A stretch of DNA of 33,865 bases from Streptomyces hilarionis (GTDB lineage: Bacteria; Actinomycetota; Actinomycetes; Streptomycetales; Streptomycetaceae): NCBI RefSeq assembly GCF_024539675.1, contig NZ_JAHHIT010000101.1, positions 1-33,865 of the forward strand, written 5' to 3'. This document shows positions 14,619 to 22,267 of the stretch, in pieces. Position 1 is the first letter of the stretch. Every line of letters begins with the position of its first letter. The notes beneath the pieces are model-generated. The model worked only from the letters and a program-made list of their open reading frames with translations. It did no database searches and was not told the DNA's origin. A program made the translations under genes and the position numbers.

Positions 14619-16145
14619 ATGCCTCGGGTGGATCACGTCCTGTGCGGTCTCGCCGCCAACCCCGCGCTGTCGTACGAGTGCGTCGACCGGCTGATCGCGG
14701 TCGCGGACGCGGATGTCGCCTGGCGTCTCGCCGACCGCGCGGACCTCGACCACGCGCAGGCGGTCGCCCTGTTCGCGCGGGTGCCCGAGTGCGGGGTGCA
14801 GCTCGCCTACGGGGGCCGGCTGACCGCCGCCGACGTCGACCCCGTCGTACGGCCGGACGTGGCTCTCGCGCTGCTCGACGAGGGGGCCGGCAGCCCGCAG
14901 TGGGCCCGCCTTCTCGCGGCGGACCCCGACCCCGCGCGCCGGGAGAGACTGGCCGGCTGCCCCGATCTCCCGGCCGACGTGGTGGAGACCCTGGCCGCGG
15001 ACGCGGACGTGTGCGTCGTCGCCGAACTCGCGCTGTGGACCACGTCCGGGGCGCTTCGCGGCCTCTCGAGCCGTCCGCACGCCGACGTGCGCCGCTCGGC
15101 GGCCGCCAACGACGCGACGCCCCCGGACGTGCTCGCGGCGCTCGCCACCGGCCACGGGCTGCCGCCGGTGCTCCACTGCGAGGTCTGCGACCAGGAGGCC
15201 ACGCCGTCGGCGCACGAGCGGCGGTGTCCGCGCTCGGGCTGCGCGTCGCCGTCGGACGCCTCCTGCGACGGGTCCCACGAGTCCGCCGCGCACGGCATAC
15301 GGCAGGCGGCCCTGCGGAACCCGGCGACACCCGTCGAGGCGGTCGTCGGCTTCGCGGACCATCCCTCGACGTCACTGCGCCGGGCGCTCGCCGACCGCTG
15401 CGACCTGCCCGCGGCGGTGTACCGGACGCTGGCCGCGGATCCCGCTCCCGACGTCCGGGCCGGCGTCGCCGCGAACCCCGCGATCGACGACGCGCTGATG
15501 CGCGTCCTGGCCCGTGACCGCGACCTCGACGTACGGCACGGGCTCGCCGGCAATCCGCACGTGCCGCTCGACGTGTTCGCGGAGCTGGCCGGCTCGGTCA
15601 GGAGCGGAGCGGCCCCGCTCCCGCGCATCGCGGCGGCGACCGAGGCCGAGGTCGCGCGGCTCGCGCGGTCGGCGAACCCGGCCGTCCGCATGCACCTGGC
15701 CCGGCGCCGCGACCTGCCGCCGGAGGTCCGTGACCGGCTCGCCGACGACCCCGACGCCAAGGTGGTCGGGGCGGTCGCCCCGCACCCCGGCCTCGGCGAG
15801 GCGCGCCTGCGCGCCATGGTCGACCGGCACGGGGTCCGGGTCCTCGCCGGAGCGGCCGTCAACCCGGACGCGAGTCCGGCGCTGCTGGAGCTGCTGGTCC
15901 GGCACGATCCACCCGTGCCGAGGGCGCTCCCCGGGATCGCCCGGCATCCCAACGCCTCGCCCGAAGCCCTGCTCGCGTGTCTGAGGAGCAGTCGGGCGAG
16001 ACCGGTCGCCGCCGGCCGTCCCGGGCTTCCGCCCGCCGTCGTCGTGGACCTGCTCGACGACGCCGACCCGCGCGTGGTCGAGGCGGCGGCCGCCAACCCG
16101 TCGCTGCCCCGCGCGGTGATCGAGAACCTCCTTCCGGGGGCGTGA
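14619..16145 (+). CDS. Leucine-rich-repeat-variant (LRV) protein with internal cysteine cluster
   Basis: The protein is 508 aa; ATG 14619 or GTG 14628 are both possible and neither has a clear ribosome-binding site. Almost the whole protein is built of about 24-residue helical repeats of the form NP-x-(L/V/T)-P-x-x-(V/L)-x-x-x-L-A-x-D-x-D-x-x-V-R-x-x-(V/L)-A, as in AANPALSYECVDRLIA, NPAIDDALMRVLARDRDLDVR and NPSLPRAVIENLL. This is the LRV solenoid first seen in the Azotobacter vinelandii LRV protein, which also carries an iron-sulfur cluster. Here the solenoid is interrupted by a segment with Cys187, Cys190, Cys203, Cys208 and Cys216 (C-x2-C-x12-C-x4-C-x7-C), which could hold zinc or an iron-sulfur cluster. 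Binding of protein partners is the likely role; the target is unknown. Confidence 0.8.
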   Translation: MPRVDHVLCGLAANPALSYECVDRLIAVADADVAWRLADRADLDHAQAVALFARVPECGVQLAYGGRLTAADVDPVVRPDVALALLDEGAGSPQWARLLAADPDPARRERLAGCPDLPADVVETLAADADVCVVAELALWTTSGALRGLSSRPHADVRRSAAANDATPPDVLAALATGHGLPPVLHCEVCDQEATPSAHERRCPRSGCASPSDASCDGSHESAAHGIRQAALRNPATPVEAVVGFADHPSTSLRRALADRCDLPAAVYRTLAADPAPDVRAGVAANPAIDDALMRVLARDRDLDVRHGLAGNPHVPLDVFAELAGSVRSGAAPLPRIAAATEAEVARLARSANPAVRMHLARRRDLPPEVRDRLADDPDAKVVGAVAPHPGLGEARLRAMVDRHGVRVLAGAAVNPDASPALLELLVRHDPPVPRALPGIARHPNASPEALLACLRSSRARPVAAGRPGLPPAVVVDLLDDADPRVVEAAAANPSLPRAVIENLLPGA

Positions 16146-16332
16146 GCGGCGGCCCGTCGCCCAGCGGTCGCGACGCGCCGGCCGGAGCGTCGTCGGCCGT
16201 GGCCACCGGTTTGCCGCCGCCCGCGCCGAGCAAGATCAGGAAGAAGCGTCATGTTCGAACAAGCCGGCGAACACGGGGGACGGTTCCCGGCCGGGGCCGA
16301 GACCGTCGCCGCCCGTCACGGAGGAGGAACCT

Positions 16333-16467
16333 GTGGCCGTCGCCCCGATGACGGAGATCGACATGCTCGCGACCTCGGACCGGCGCGCACGCTACGAGCA
16401 GTACCGGCGGCTGCGCGAGCTGGGCGGCGTGGTCCGGCTGCGCGACCCCGACGTGTACGCGGTCACC
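16333..16467 (+). pseudogene. 5' stub of a cytochrome P450 gene
   Basis: GTG 16333 follows a strong GGAGGAGG. The first 45 residues read like the N-terminus of an actinobacterial P450: TEIDMLATSDRRARYEQYRRLRELGGVVRLRD and then VYAVT. In intact P450s this continues with an RYADVRAVL-like strand. Here, right after VYAVT, the frame turns into Arg/Pro repeats, so the rest of the gene, including the heme-binding Cys region, is missing. The next sequence belongs to a lipoprotein gene on the other strand, so the break is at about 16468-16525. The residual start signals may still be translated into a short useless peptide. Confidence 0.7.
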
Positions 16468-16525
16468 GCCGGGCCGCGGCGCCGTCGGCGGCGCCCGCCA
16501 CGGCCGACACGGGAGCCGCCACGGC

Positions 16526-17038
16526 TCAGCCGACGTAGGCGTCGCAGAGTCCTCGGACCGAGGGCGGCACTGGGGATCGGTGGGACCAGCCGCACACGGT
16601 GCGCAGGTCGTACGTGGGCCGCGGCTGCCGGGGCCGCGCGGTGCGCGGGCGCGCGGGCCGTGCCGGGCGTCCGGTGTGGCGGCGGGGCCCGGTCGGCGCG
16701 ACGAACCGGGGCCGCGCGGGACGCACGGGCGCCGCACCGGCGCGCGGTCGGACCGGCAACCGGGCGCGCGGAGGCCGGTGGTGCGCGTCACTCCCGCCCG
16801 CGAGCCGCCGCGACGCCGTGCCCCGGTGGCGGGCGTGCGGCCGCGGTGTGCCGCTCGGGTCCGTGGCGACGAGGGCGGTGAGGGCGGGAGCCTGCCCGGG
16901 ATCCGGTACGGGGGAGGGCGTGCGGGCCGCGGCGGGGGCCGGCCGGGGCGGCGGCGCGGTGCCGGCCGGGAGGGAGACGCAGCCTCCGGTGAGGAGGACG
17001 GCCGCCAGGACGGCGGCGAGGGCGAGAGGACGGCGCAT
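16526..17038 (-). CDS. Small lipoprotein of unknown function
   Basis: The protein is 170 aa from ATG 17038. It starts with a clear lipoprotein signal peptide: Arg-Arg, an Ala/Leu core, and the lipobox LTGGC with Cys20, so it should be anchored to the outer face of the membrane. The middle (about 25-140) is Pro/Arg/Ala-rich and probably disordered. The last 30 residues look conserved: TYDLRTVCGW followed by LCDAYVG, with two cysteines that could pair outside the cell. Streptomyces genomes hold many such lipoproteins with a conserved C-terminal Cys motif and no known role. It runs towards the P450 stub, and its end is close to that gene's breakpoint. Confidence 0.6.
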   Translation of the reverse strand: MRRPLALAAVLAAVLLTGGCVSLPAGTAPPPRPAPAAARTPSPVPDPGQAPALTALVATDPSGTPRPHARHRGTASRRLAGGSDAHHRPPRARLPVRPRAGAAPVRPARPRFVAPTGPRRHTGRPARPARPRTARPRQPRPTYDLRTVCGWSHRSPVPPSVRGLCDAYVG

Positions 17039-17175
17039 GCTCCCAGAGTGGGGGCCGGGCGGCGGCCGCCGGGGTGAACCCGGCGGCCGATCACCGGCAC
17101 GGGTGACGGACCGGCCGACCGGACGAACCGCGGGCGCGTCGACGGGTCCGGGCCGGGGCGTGTGATGCTGACGCC

Positions 17176-17676
17176 ATGACTGATCGAGGCGAGGTCGCCG
17201 TCGTCCGCCGGCCGGGCCGGGCCGTGTCCGCCGAGGACGGACTCTCCGCCCTGCTGGCGGCCTACCACCTGCGGACCGAGGCCGAGAAGGGCGAGGCCGT
17301 CGCCGGCGTGGAGGCGCTGCCGGACCGCTACCGGGCGGAGATCTCGGACCCGCGGACCGCGTTCGCCGACGACGTCGTGCTGACGGCCCTCGCCGGGGAC
17401 ACCGCGGTGGGCTGTCTCGTGCTCACCGCGCCCGCCGACGGCCGGTCGGAGATCAAGCGGCTGTGGACGGACCCGGCGCACCGGGGCCGCGGCATCGCCT
17501 CCGGCCTCCTGCGCGCCGCGCTCGCGCACGCCGAGGGCGACGGCACGCGCACGGTGCGGCTCTCCGTGTGGGCGTGGCGCGCCGACGCGGTCTCCCTGTA
17601 CGAGCGCTTCGGCTTCGCCGTCACCGAGTCGTGGGACGCGCGCGAGCGACTGGTCTGCATGCAGCGCACGACCTGA
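17176..17676 (+). CDS. GNAT family N-acetyltransferase
   Basis: The protein is 166 aa. ATG 17176 is the only sensible start. It lacks a ribosome-binding site, but GATGCT (17164-17169) lies six bases before it, suggesting a leaderless transcript. The GNAT fold is shown by the beta-4 strand EIKRLWTDPAHRG, the acetyl-CoA loop HRGRGIASGLL (Q/RxxGxG/A type) and the C-terminal SLYERFGF motif. This is the small-molecule PhnO/PaiA-like type; the substrate is not readable. It converges on the quinone oxidoreductase gene, with a hairpin between them. Confidence 0.88.
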   Translation: MTDRGEVAVVRRPGRAVSAEDGLSALLAAYHLRTEAEKGEAVAGVEALPDRYRAEISDPRTAFADDVVLTALAGDTAVGCLVLTAPADGRSEIKRLWTDPAHRGRGIASGLLRAALAHAEGDGTRTVRLSVWAWRADAVSLYERFGFAVTESWDARERLVCMQRTT

Positions 17677-17725
17677 GCGCCGCTGCCGGCGGGCCGCTCA
17701 CCGCCGGGAGCCGCCGCTAGCCGCC

Positions 17726-17752
17726 GGGGCGCGCCGTCCGATGACGCGCCCC
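17726..17752. terminator. Bidirectional hairpin terminator between convergent genes
   Basis: A perfect 8-bp inverted repeat (GGGGCGCG / CGCGCCCC) with an 11-nt loop lies in the 83-bp space between the ends of the GNAT and oxidoreductase genes. Position between convergent stops supports a shared terminator. Confidence 0.6.
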
Positions 17753-17759
17753 GTCGCCG

Positions 17760-18740
17760 TCAGTCCTCGGCGACCCGCAGCAGGAGCTTCCCCGTCGAGG
17801 TGCGTCCGCCCATCAGCCGGTGCGCCTCGGCGGCGTCGGCCAGTGCGAACTCCGCGGTGACCGGCAGGCTCACACCGCCGTCCGCGACGGTGCGGAACGA
17901 GCGCTCGGCGAGGGCGCGCAGCGCGTCGGGCGCGGTCCGGGCGAGCGTCAGGATGGAGAAGCCGCTCACGGAAAGGCCCCGCGCGTACAGCTCGGACTGG
18001 CCGGCCTGCCACGGCTCGGCCCCGCCGGCGTTGCCGAAGGACACCAGGCGTCCGAAGACGGCCAGTGCGTCCAGACCGCGCCGCAGGGTGTCGCCGCCCA
18101 CCGGGTCGAGGACCAGGTCCACCCCCAGGCCGCCGGTGGCGCGGCGGACGTCCTCGACGAAGCCGTCGCCGGTGAACACCTCGTCATAGCCGTGTTCGAG
18201 CGCGTGTGCGGCCTTGGCCGGCGAGGACACCACCCCGTACACCGCGCCCGCGCCCGCCGCCCTGGCCAGCTGACCTGCCACCGTGCCCACGCCGCCCGCC
18301 GCGCCCTGCACCAGGACGCTCTCCCCGGCCCGCAGTCGCCCGACCTCGTGGAGCAGGGCGTGCGCGGTCGGCACCACCGTGGGGAGCGTGGCCGCGGTGC
18401 GCAGGTCCACACCCGCGGGAAGCGGGAAGACGGTGACGGCGTCGGCGACGACCACCTCCGCGTACGCACCGCCCTCCACCAGTGCGGCGACCTCCTGCCC
18501 CGGCCGCAGCCCCCGGACGCCCTCGCCGACGGCCCGGATCCGGCCGGAGACCTCCAGGCCGGGCCGGAACGGCAGCGACGGAACCCGGTAGCCCTCGGCG
18601 CGTGCCTTGAGGTCGGCGAAGTTCACGCCGGCGTGGACGACGTCGACGGCGACCTGGCCGGGACCGGGCTCGGGTGTCTCGGCCCGGACGAGCCGCAGCA
18701 CCTCGGGGCCGCCGTACTCCTGGAACTCGATCGCGCGCAT
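17760..18740 (-). CDS. Zinc-independent quinone oxidoreductase (MDR superfamily)
   Basis: The protein is 326 aa from ATG 18740. N-terminal sequence is typical of QOR/zeta-crystallin-type enzymes (MRAIEFQEYGGPEVL, then HAGVNFADLKAR). The nucleotide-binding loop is GAAGGVG at 146-152, followed by the DLVLDPVGGD segment. No cysteine set for zinc is present. Members reduce quinones or enones with NADPH. The gene is divergent from an ArsR-type regulator and the 160-bp gap between them carries repeated operator-like words, so control by that regulator is likely. Confidence 0.9.
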   Translation of the reverse strand: MRAIEFQEYGGPEVLRLVRAETPEPGPGQVAVDVVHAGVNFADLKARAEGYRVPSLPFRPGLEVSGRIRAVGEGVRGLRPGQEVAALVEGGAYAEVVVADAVTVFPLPAGVDLRTAATLPTVVPTAHALLHEVGRLRAGESVLVQGAAGGVGTVAGQLARAAGAGAVYGVVSSPAKAAHALEHGYDEVFTGDGFVEDVRRATGGLGVDLVLDPVGGDTLRRGLDALAVFGRLVSFGNAGGAEPWQAGQSELYARGLSVSGFSILTLARTAPDALRALAERSFRTVADGGVSLPVTAEFALADAAEAHRLMGGRTSTGKLLLRVAED

Positions 18741-18764
18741 GACGGGACCACCGCACCCTTCGAT

Positions 18765-18817
18765 GAGTGTTCGACGAGAAGCGAACACCAGGACTGTATG
18801 ATATCCATCGAACACTC
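18765..18817. promoter_or_regulatory. Operator array: three copies of CGAACAC between divergent genes
   Basis: GAGTGTTCGA (18765-18774) and TCGAACACTC (18808-18817) are perfect reverse complements of each other. A third core copy, CGAACAC, is at 18782-18788 and forms a perfect 7-bp inverted repeat with the first (GTGTTCG, 8-bp gap, CGAACAC). The array lies between the quinone oxidoreductase and ArsR genes. A TATGAT word at 18797-18802, a good -10 match towards the regulator, sits between the second and third copies. Binding by the ArsR protein is inferred from position. Confidence 0.65.
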
Positions 18818-18900
18818 GACAACCGGCCCGGTCGCTCCGCGCGTTGCGAGCCTCGGACCGCACGGCCGGCCGGCCGGAGACAGGCGACGACGGGAGGGCC

Positions 18901-19254
18901 ATGCCCAAGGACGCGGCGAGCGGTTCGCACCGCGCGGCCCCGGTGCACACGGATCCCGGGAAGGTGTCCGTGCTCACGGCGCTGGCCGCGGTCTCCGACC
19001 CCGTACGCATCACCCTGATCCGCGAGCTGGCGAACTCCGCCGACTGGACGCGCAGTTGCGGAAGTTTCGACGTGCCCGTCGGCAAGGCGGCGCTCAGTCA
19101 CCACTTCGCGGTCCTGCGCGGCGCCGGTCTGGTGGAGCAGCGCGACGAGGGCGCGAAGCGGGTCAACCGCCTGCGCCGCGAGGAGTTCGACGCGCGCTTC
19201 CCCGGTCTGCTCGCCCTGCTCCTCGCGGACGACGTCGTCGGCGACGCCGAGTGA
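18901..19254 (+). CDS. ArsR family winged-helix transcriptional regulator
   Basis: The protein is 117 aa; ATG 18901 follows GGGAGG. The winged helix-turn-helix runs from about residue 25 (LAAVSDPVRITLIRELA) through the recognition helix (GKAALSHHFAVLRGAGLVEQR) to the wing (EGAKRVNRLRREEF). No metal-binding CVC motif is seen in the DNA-recognition helix region; a single Cys (in RSCGSF) lies just before it. Sensing may therefore be by oxidation or a ligand rather than metal. It is divergent from the quinone oxidoreductase and has a second oxidoreductase gene downstream, a layout known for redox- or quinone-responsive regulators. Repression of both neighbours is inferred. Confidence 0.88.
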   Translation: MPKDAASGSHRAAPVHTDPGKVSVLTALAAVSDPVRITLIRELANSADWTRSCGSFDVPVGKAALSHHFAVLRGAGLVEQRDEGAKRVNRLRREEFDARFPGLLALLLADDVVGDAE

Positions 19255-19325
19255 CGACGCACCGAACGCCGGCGCGCCGCGCGCCGGACGACCCCGGACG
19301 ACACGAAGGAACGGTGGACGCACAC

Positions 19326-20441
19326 GTGCCCGGACAAGCCCCCACACCCGCGGACGTCGCCATGCCCTCGACGCCCCGCACGCCGCAGGAGATGACCGCG
19401 TGGACGACCAGGGGCGACGGCATCGACCGGCTGTCCGCGGTCCGCGTGCCCGTGCCGACGCCCGGTCCGACCGAGGTGCTGGTGAAGATGTCGGCCGTGT
19501 CGCTCAACTACCGCGACCTGCTGGTGGTGGGAGGCGTCGACCACTGGACGCCGGCACAGGACGTGGTGCCGGTCTCCGACGGCGTCGGCGCCGTCGCCGC
19601 GATCGGCTCCGAGGTGACCCGCTGGCGGCCGGGCGACCGGGTCTCGGCCGGGTTCCTGCCCCGGTGGCGGTCGGGTCCCCTCACCGAGGACACCTATGTG
19701 TCGCCGGTCGGCGGGCCGGTCAACCGCGGCATGCTCGCCGAGTACGTGCTCGTCGAGCAGGACGAGGCGGTGCGCACCGCACACAGCCTCGACGACGTGC
19801 ACGCGGCCACGCTGCCCGTCGCCGGGGTGACCGCCTGGCACGCCGTCGGGCGCCGCGGCCGGGTCCGGCCGGGCGAGACGGTCCTCGTCCACGGCACCGG
19901 CGGAGTCGCCCTGTTCGCCGCGCAGTTGACGCTCGCCCTGGGCGCCACTCCCATCGTCACCTCCGGCAGCGACGAGAAGCTCGACAGGCTCCGCGCGCTC
20001 GGCGTCGACCGCACGATCAACTACCGGCGCACCGAGGACCTCGCGGCGGAGGTGCTGCGGATGACCGGCGGCGAGGGCGTGGACCATGTCGTCGAGACCG
20101 TCGGCGGCGACAACCTGAACCGCTCGCTGGAAGCGGTCAAGGTGGGCGGCAGCATCAGCTTCATCGGCCTCATCGCCGGACGCTCGGCGACCGTCGACGT
20201 CTACCGGTTCGTCACCAAGAACGTCACCGTCCACGGCATCGAGACCGGCTCCCTGGAGATGCTCGGAGAACTGGCCGCCTTCGTGGACGAACACGGCATC
20301 ACCCCCGTGATCGACTCCGTCCTCCCCGCCGAACGGGTCCAGGAGGCGTTGCGTCACCTCGAGGGCGGCCGGCACTTCGGCAAGATCGTCGTCACCCTGC
20401 CGGGCACGGACGCGAGCACGGCGGCGGACGCCTCCTCGTAG
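19326..20441 (+). CDS. NAD(P)-dependent zinc-independent alcohol dehydrogenase (MDR family)
   Basis: The protein is about 371 aa from GTG 19326 (GGTGGA about seven bases before). GTG 19314 and ATG 19362 are alternatives, and conserved sequence starts near MTAWTTRGDG. The catalytic-domain pattern SLNYRDLLVVGG, SDGVGAVAAIG and VNRGMLAEYV belongs to the zinc-lacking MDR subgroup. The cofactor loop is HGTGGVALFAAQ, and AGRSATVDVYRFVTKNVTVHGIE is a characteristic stretch. It probably reduces or oxidises a small carbonyl/alcohol. It lies about 70 bp after the ArsR gene on the same strand and may be co-regulated. Confidence 0.88.
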   Translation: MPGQAPTPADVAMPSTPRTPQEMTAWTTRGDGIDRLSAVRVPVPTPGPTEVLVKMSAVSLNYRDLLVVGGVDHWTPAQDVVPVSDGVGAVAAIGSEVTRWRPGDRVSAGFLPRWRSGPLTEDTYVSPVGGPVNRGMLAEYVLVEQDEAVRTAHSLDDVHAATLPVAGVTAWHAVGRRGRVRPGETVLVHGTGGVALFAAQLTLALGATPIVTSGSDEKLDRLRALGVDRTINYRRTEDLAAEVLRMTGGEGVDHVVETVGGDNLNRSLEAVKVGGSISFIGLIAGRSATVDVYRFVTKNVTVHGIETGSLEMLGELAAFVDEHGITPVIDSVLPAERVQEALRHLEGGRHFGKIVVTLPGTDASTAADASS

Positions 20442-20485
20442 GCGCCGGGGGACCGACGGGGGCGGCGTCGACGGGAGGGGGACGT

Positions 20486-21070
20486 CTAGTCGGCGCCCTC
20501 CTCGCCGTCGGGCGGCAGCAGGGTGACGGTGTAGGCGTCCTCGGCGTTCGACCACGCCAGGGTGAGCGCGGCGGCGTGGCCGCTGACGCCGAGCACGGTG
20601 TCGGAGACGGTCTGCGGACCGGCCACCGCCGCGCCCCCGTGGTGGGGGACGCGCCGGACGACGGCCCGCACCCCGCCGTTCGCCACCACCGACGTGGTGT
20701 CCAGCCCGGTCAGGCGGACGGTGACGGCGCCGGCGGCGCCGTCGCTGCCGAGCAGGACCTTCGCGTTCCTGGCGGAGTTGTCCTTGGTGGCCAGGCCGTC
20801 GATGCCCGCCTCCGGAACGAGCTCGACGATCCTGCCGGTCTGGGAGGCGTAGTAGCGGTACACGAACCACTCGCCGAGCGGCAGGTACCGGCCCGCGTCG
20901 TCCTTGGCGAGCAGGTTGGCGGCGTAGTCGTGGAGATTCCCGCCCGAGGCCCAGTTGCCGCGCAGCCCGTCCGCGCCGGCGCGCTCCAGGCGGCCGATGA
21001 ACCAGGCGCCGCCGCCCGGGGACTGCATGGCCGAGGTGGCGTACTCGTTGATCTGGTAGGGGCGGGTGCG
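20486..21070 (-). pseudogene. 3' remnant of a glycoside hydrolase gene
   Basis: The last about 195 codons of a secreted-type carbohydrate-active enzyme remain, from about YQINEYATSAM to the stop at 20486. The text QINEY may hold an active-site glutamate. GGNLHDYAANLLAKDD and PLGEWFVYRYYASQTGR, then a C-terminal beta-domain (GAVTVRLTGLD, ALTLAWSNAEDAYTVTLLP), look like the end of a GH39-type or related xylosidase/glycosidase; I cannot fix the family. The reading frame upstream of about 21070 becomes Ala/Gly-rich and is really the antisense of a LacI fragment, so the signal peptide and most of the catalytic barrel are lost. Confidence 0.65.
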
Positions 21071-21095
21071 GGTCAGCCCGGCCGCGGCCCCGGCC

Positions 21096-21251
21096 GACGT
21101 GCCGGCCGAGGAGATGGGCCGGCTCGCCGTGGACCTCCTCGTCGAGCGGCTCGACCACCCCGGCGCCCCGCCCCGCCACCACCTCCTCGCCCCGCCCGTC
21201 TCCCTGCGCGCCAGCACCGGCCCCGCCCCGACGTCCGCGGCCCACGACTGA
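21096..21251 (+). pseudogene. 3' remnant of a LacI-family regulator
   Basis: About 51 codons remain, starting at the conserved DVPAEEMGRLAVDLLVERL and ending with a LLAPPVSLRAST segment that is typical of the extreme C-terminus of LacI-family regulators. There is no DNA-binding domain or ribosome-binding site. It abuts the 5'-truncated glycoside hydrolase on the other strand. LacI regulators are often divergent from the sugar-hydrolase genes they control, so a single deletion probably removed both 5' halves and the shared promoter. Confidence 0.7.
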
Positions 21252-21295
21252 CACCACGGGCCGGACCCCCGGGCGCGCCCCCCGGAGCGTCGACA

Positions 21296-21315
21296 TAACG
21301 ACCGGTCGGTAATGT
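21296..21315 (+). promoter_or_regulatory. Palindromic operator and -10 element of the SCO6745-like gene
   Basis: CGACCGGTCG is a perfect 10-bp palindrome at 21299-21308, inside a longer near-palindrome TAACGACCGGTCGGTA (21296-21311). This form is typical of TetR-family operators. TAATGT (21310-21315) is a good -10 seven bases before ATG 21323, and TCGACA (21290-21295) could be a closely spaced -35. A repressor bound here would cover the promoter. No TetR gene is in the window. Confidence 0.5.
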
Positions 21316-21322
21316 GCCGGGC

Positions 21323-22192
21323 ATGACTACCTCCGCCCTCGAGCCGCTCGCCGGTCGACGCTGTCACCACCCCCTCAACTCCCTGCACGCCACGCACTAC
21401 TTCTCGCCCGATCTCGGGCGGGAAATGGGCGCCCTCGGGATCACCCATCCGCGGGCCGTCAACTTCGCCACCCGGGCGGCCGCGCTCGGGCCGGTCGGGG
21501 CGGGGGCGGTGACGGCGGCCTTCTACAACTACAGGCACGACCTCGTGGCCCGGCACGTGCCCGCCGTGTGGTCGGTCGCCGACCCCGCCGACGTCCTCGC
21601 CGCCCGGCTGCGCGCCGTCGACGCGACGCTGCGCCGGCTGCTGGGGGAGGAGGCCCTGGACTCCGCGGAGATGGCGGAGGCGGCCGGGCTGGCGCTGCGC
21701 GCCGCCGAGGCCTGCGCGCGCGGCGCCCGGCCGCTGTACTCGGCCCACGCGGACCTGCCCGTCCCCGACGAGCCCCACCTCGCGTACTGGCACGCCGCGA
21801 CCCTGCTGCGCGAGCACCGCGGCGACGGCCACCTGGCCGTGCTGACGTCCGCGGGCCTCGACGGGCTGGAGGCGATCGTCACGCACACCTCCACGGGCCG
21901 GGGCATGACGCCCACATGGGTGCTGGCCACGCGGGGCTGGAGCGAGGACGACTGGAACGCGGCGGTCGAGCGCCTGCGGGAGCGCGGACTGCTGGACGGC
22001 GAGGGCGAGCTCACCGGGGAAGGCGTCGCGCTCCGCGAGGACGTCGAGCGGGAGACCGACCGCCTCGACCTGGCTCCGTACGAGCACCTCGGCGCGCAGG
22101 GTGTGGCCCGTCTGACGGCCCTGTCCTCGGCGTTCGCCCGATCGGCCGCGACCGCGGGCGCGTTCCCGGCCGATCTCATCGGCAAGCGCTGA
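21323..22192 (+). CDS. SCO6745 family protein (MarR/winged-helix-like)
   Basis: The protein is 289 aa from ATG 21323. It has no ribosome-binding site and may be leaderless. The sequence is rich in conserved patches of a mycobacterial/Streptomyces family annotated as SCO6745 (MarR-like helix-turn-helix): HHPLNSLHATHYFSPDL, FYNYRHDLV, HLAYWHAATLLREHRGDGH, and a C-terminal winged-helix-like WNAAVERLRERGLLD. The first two thirds are helical and of unknown role; the C-terminal part looks like a MarR fold but DNA binding has not been shown as far as I know. A TetR-like operator overlaps its promoter. Confidence 0.8.
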   Translation: MTTSALEPLAGRRCHHPLNSLHATHYFSPDLGREMGALGITHPRAVNFATRAAALGPVGAGAVTAAFYNYRHDLVARHVPAVWSVADPADVLAARLRAVDATLRRLLGEEALDSAEMAEAAGLALRAAEACARGARPLYSAHADLPVPDEPHLAYWHAATLLREHRGDGHLAVLTSAGLDGLEAIVTHTSTGRGMTPTWVLATRGWSEDDWNAAVERLRERGLLDGEGELTGEGVALREDVERETDRLDLAPYEHLGAQGVARLTALSSAFARSAATAGAFPADLIGKR

Positions 22193-22226
22193 CCCGGCCG
22201 GACGCCCGGGCGGCGAGCCGGCCGGG
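22193..22226. terminator. Hairpin terminator between convergent genes
   Basis: A perfect 9-bp inverted repeat (CCCGGCCGG / CCGGCCGGG) with a 16-nt loop begins directly after the SCO6745-like stop codon, facing the end of the GntR gene. Confidence 0.6.
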
Positions 22227-22267
22227 GTGGGAAGCGGAAAGGGGAAGGGAGGGCCGCGGCCCTCTCG

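Noticed and set aside
19098..21296. A 732-codon minus-strand frame over the alcohol dehydrogenase
   Set aside because: The plus-strand dehydrogenase is clearly conserved; the minus frame is low-complexity and crosses the boundary of unrelated genes.
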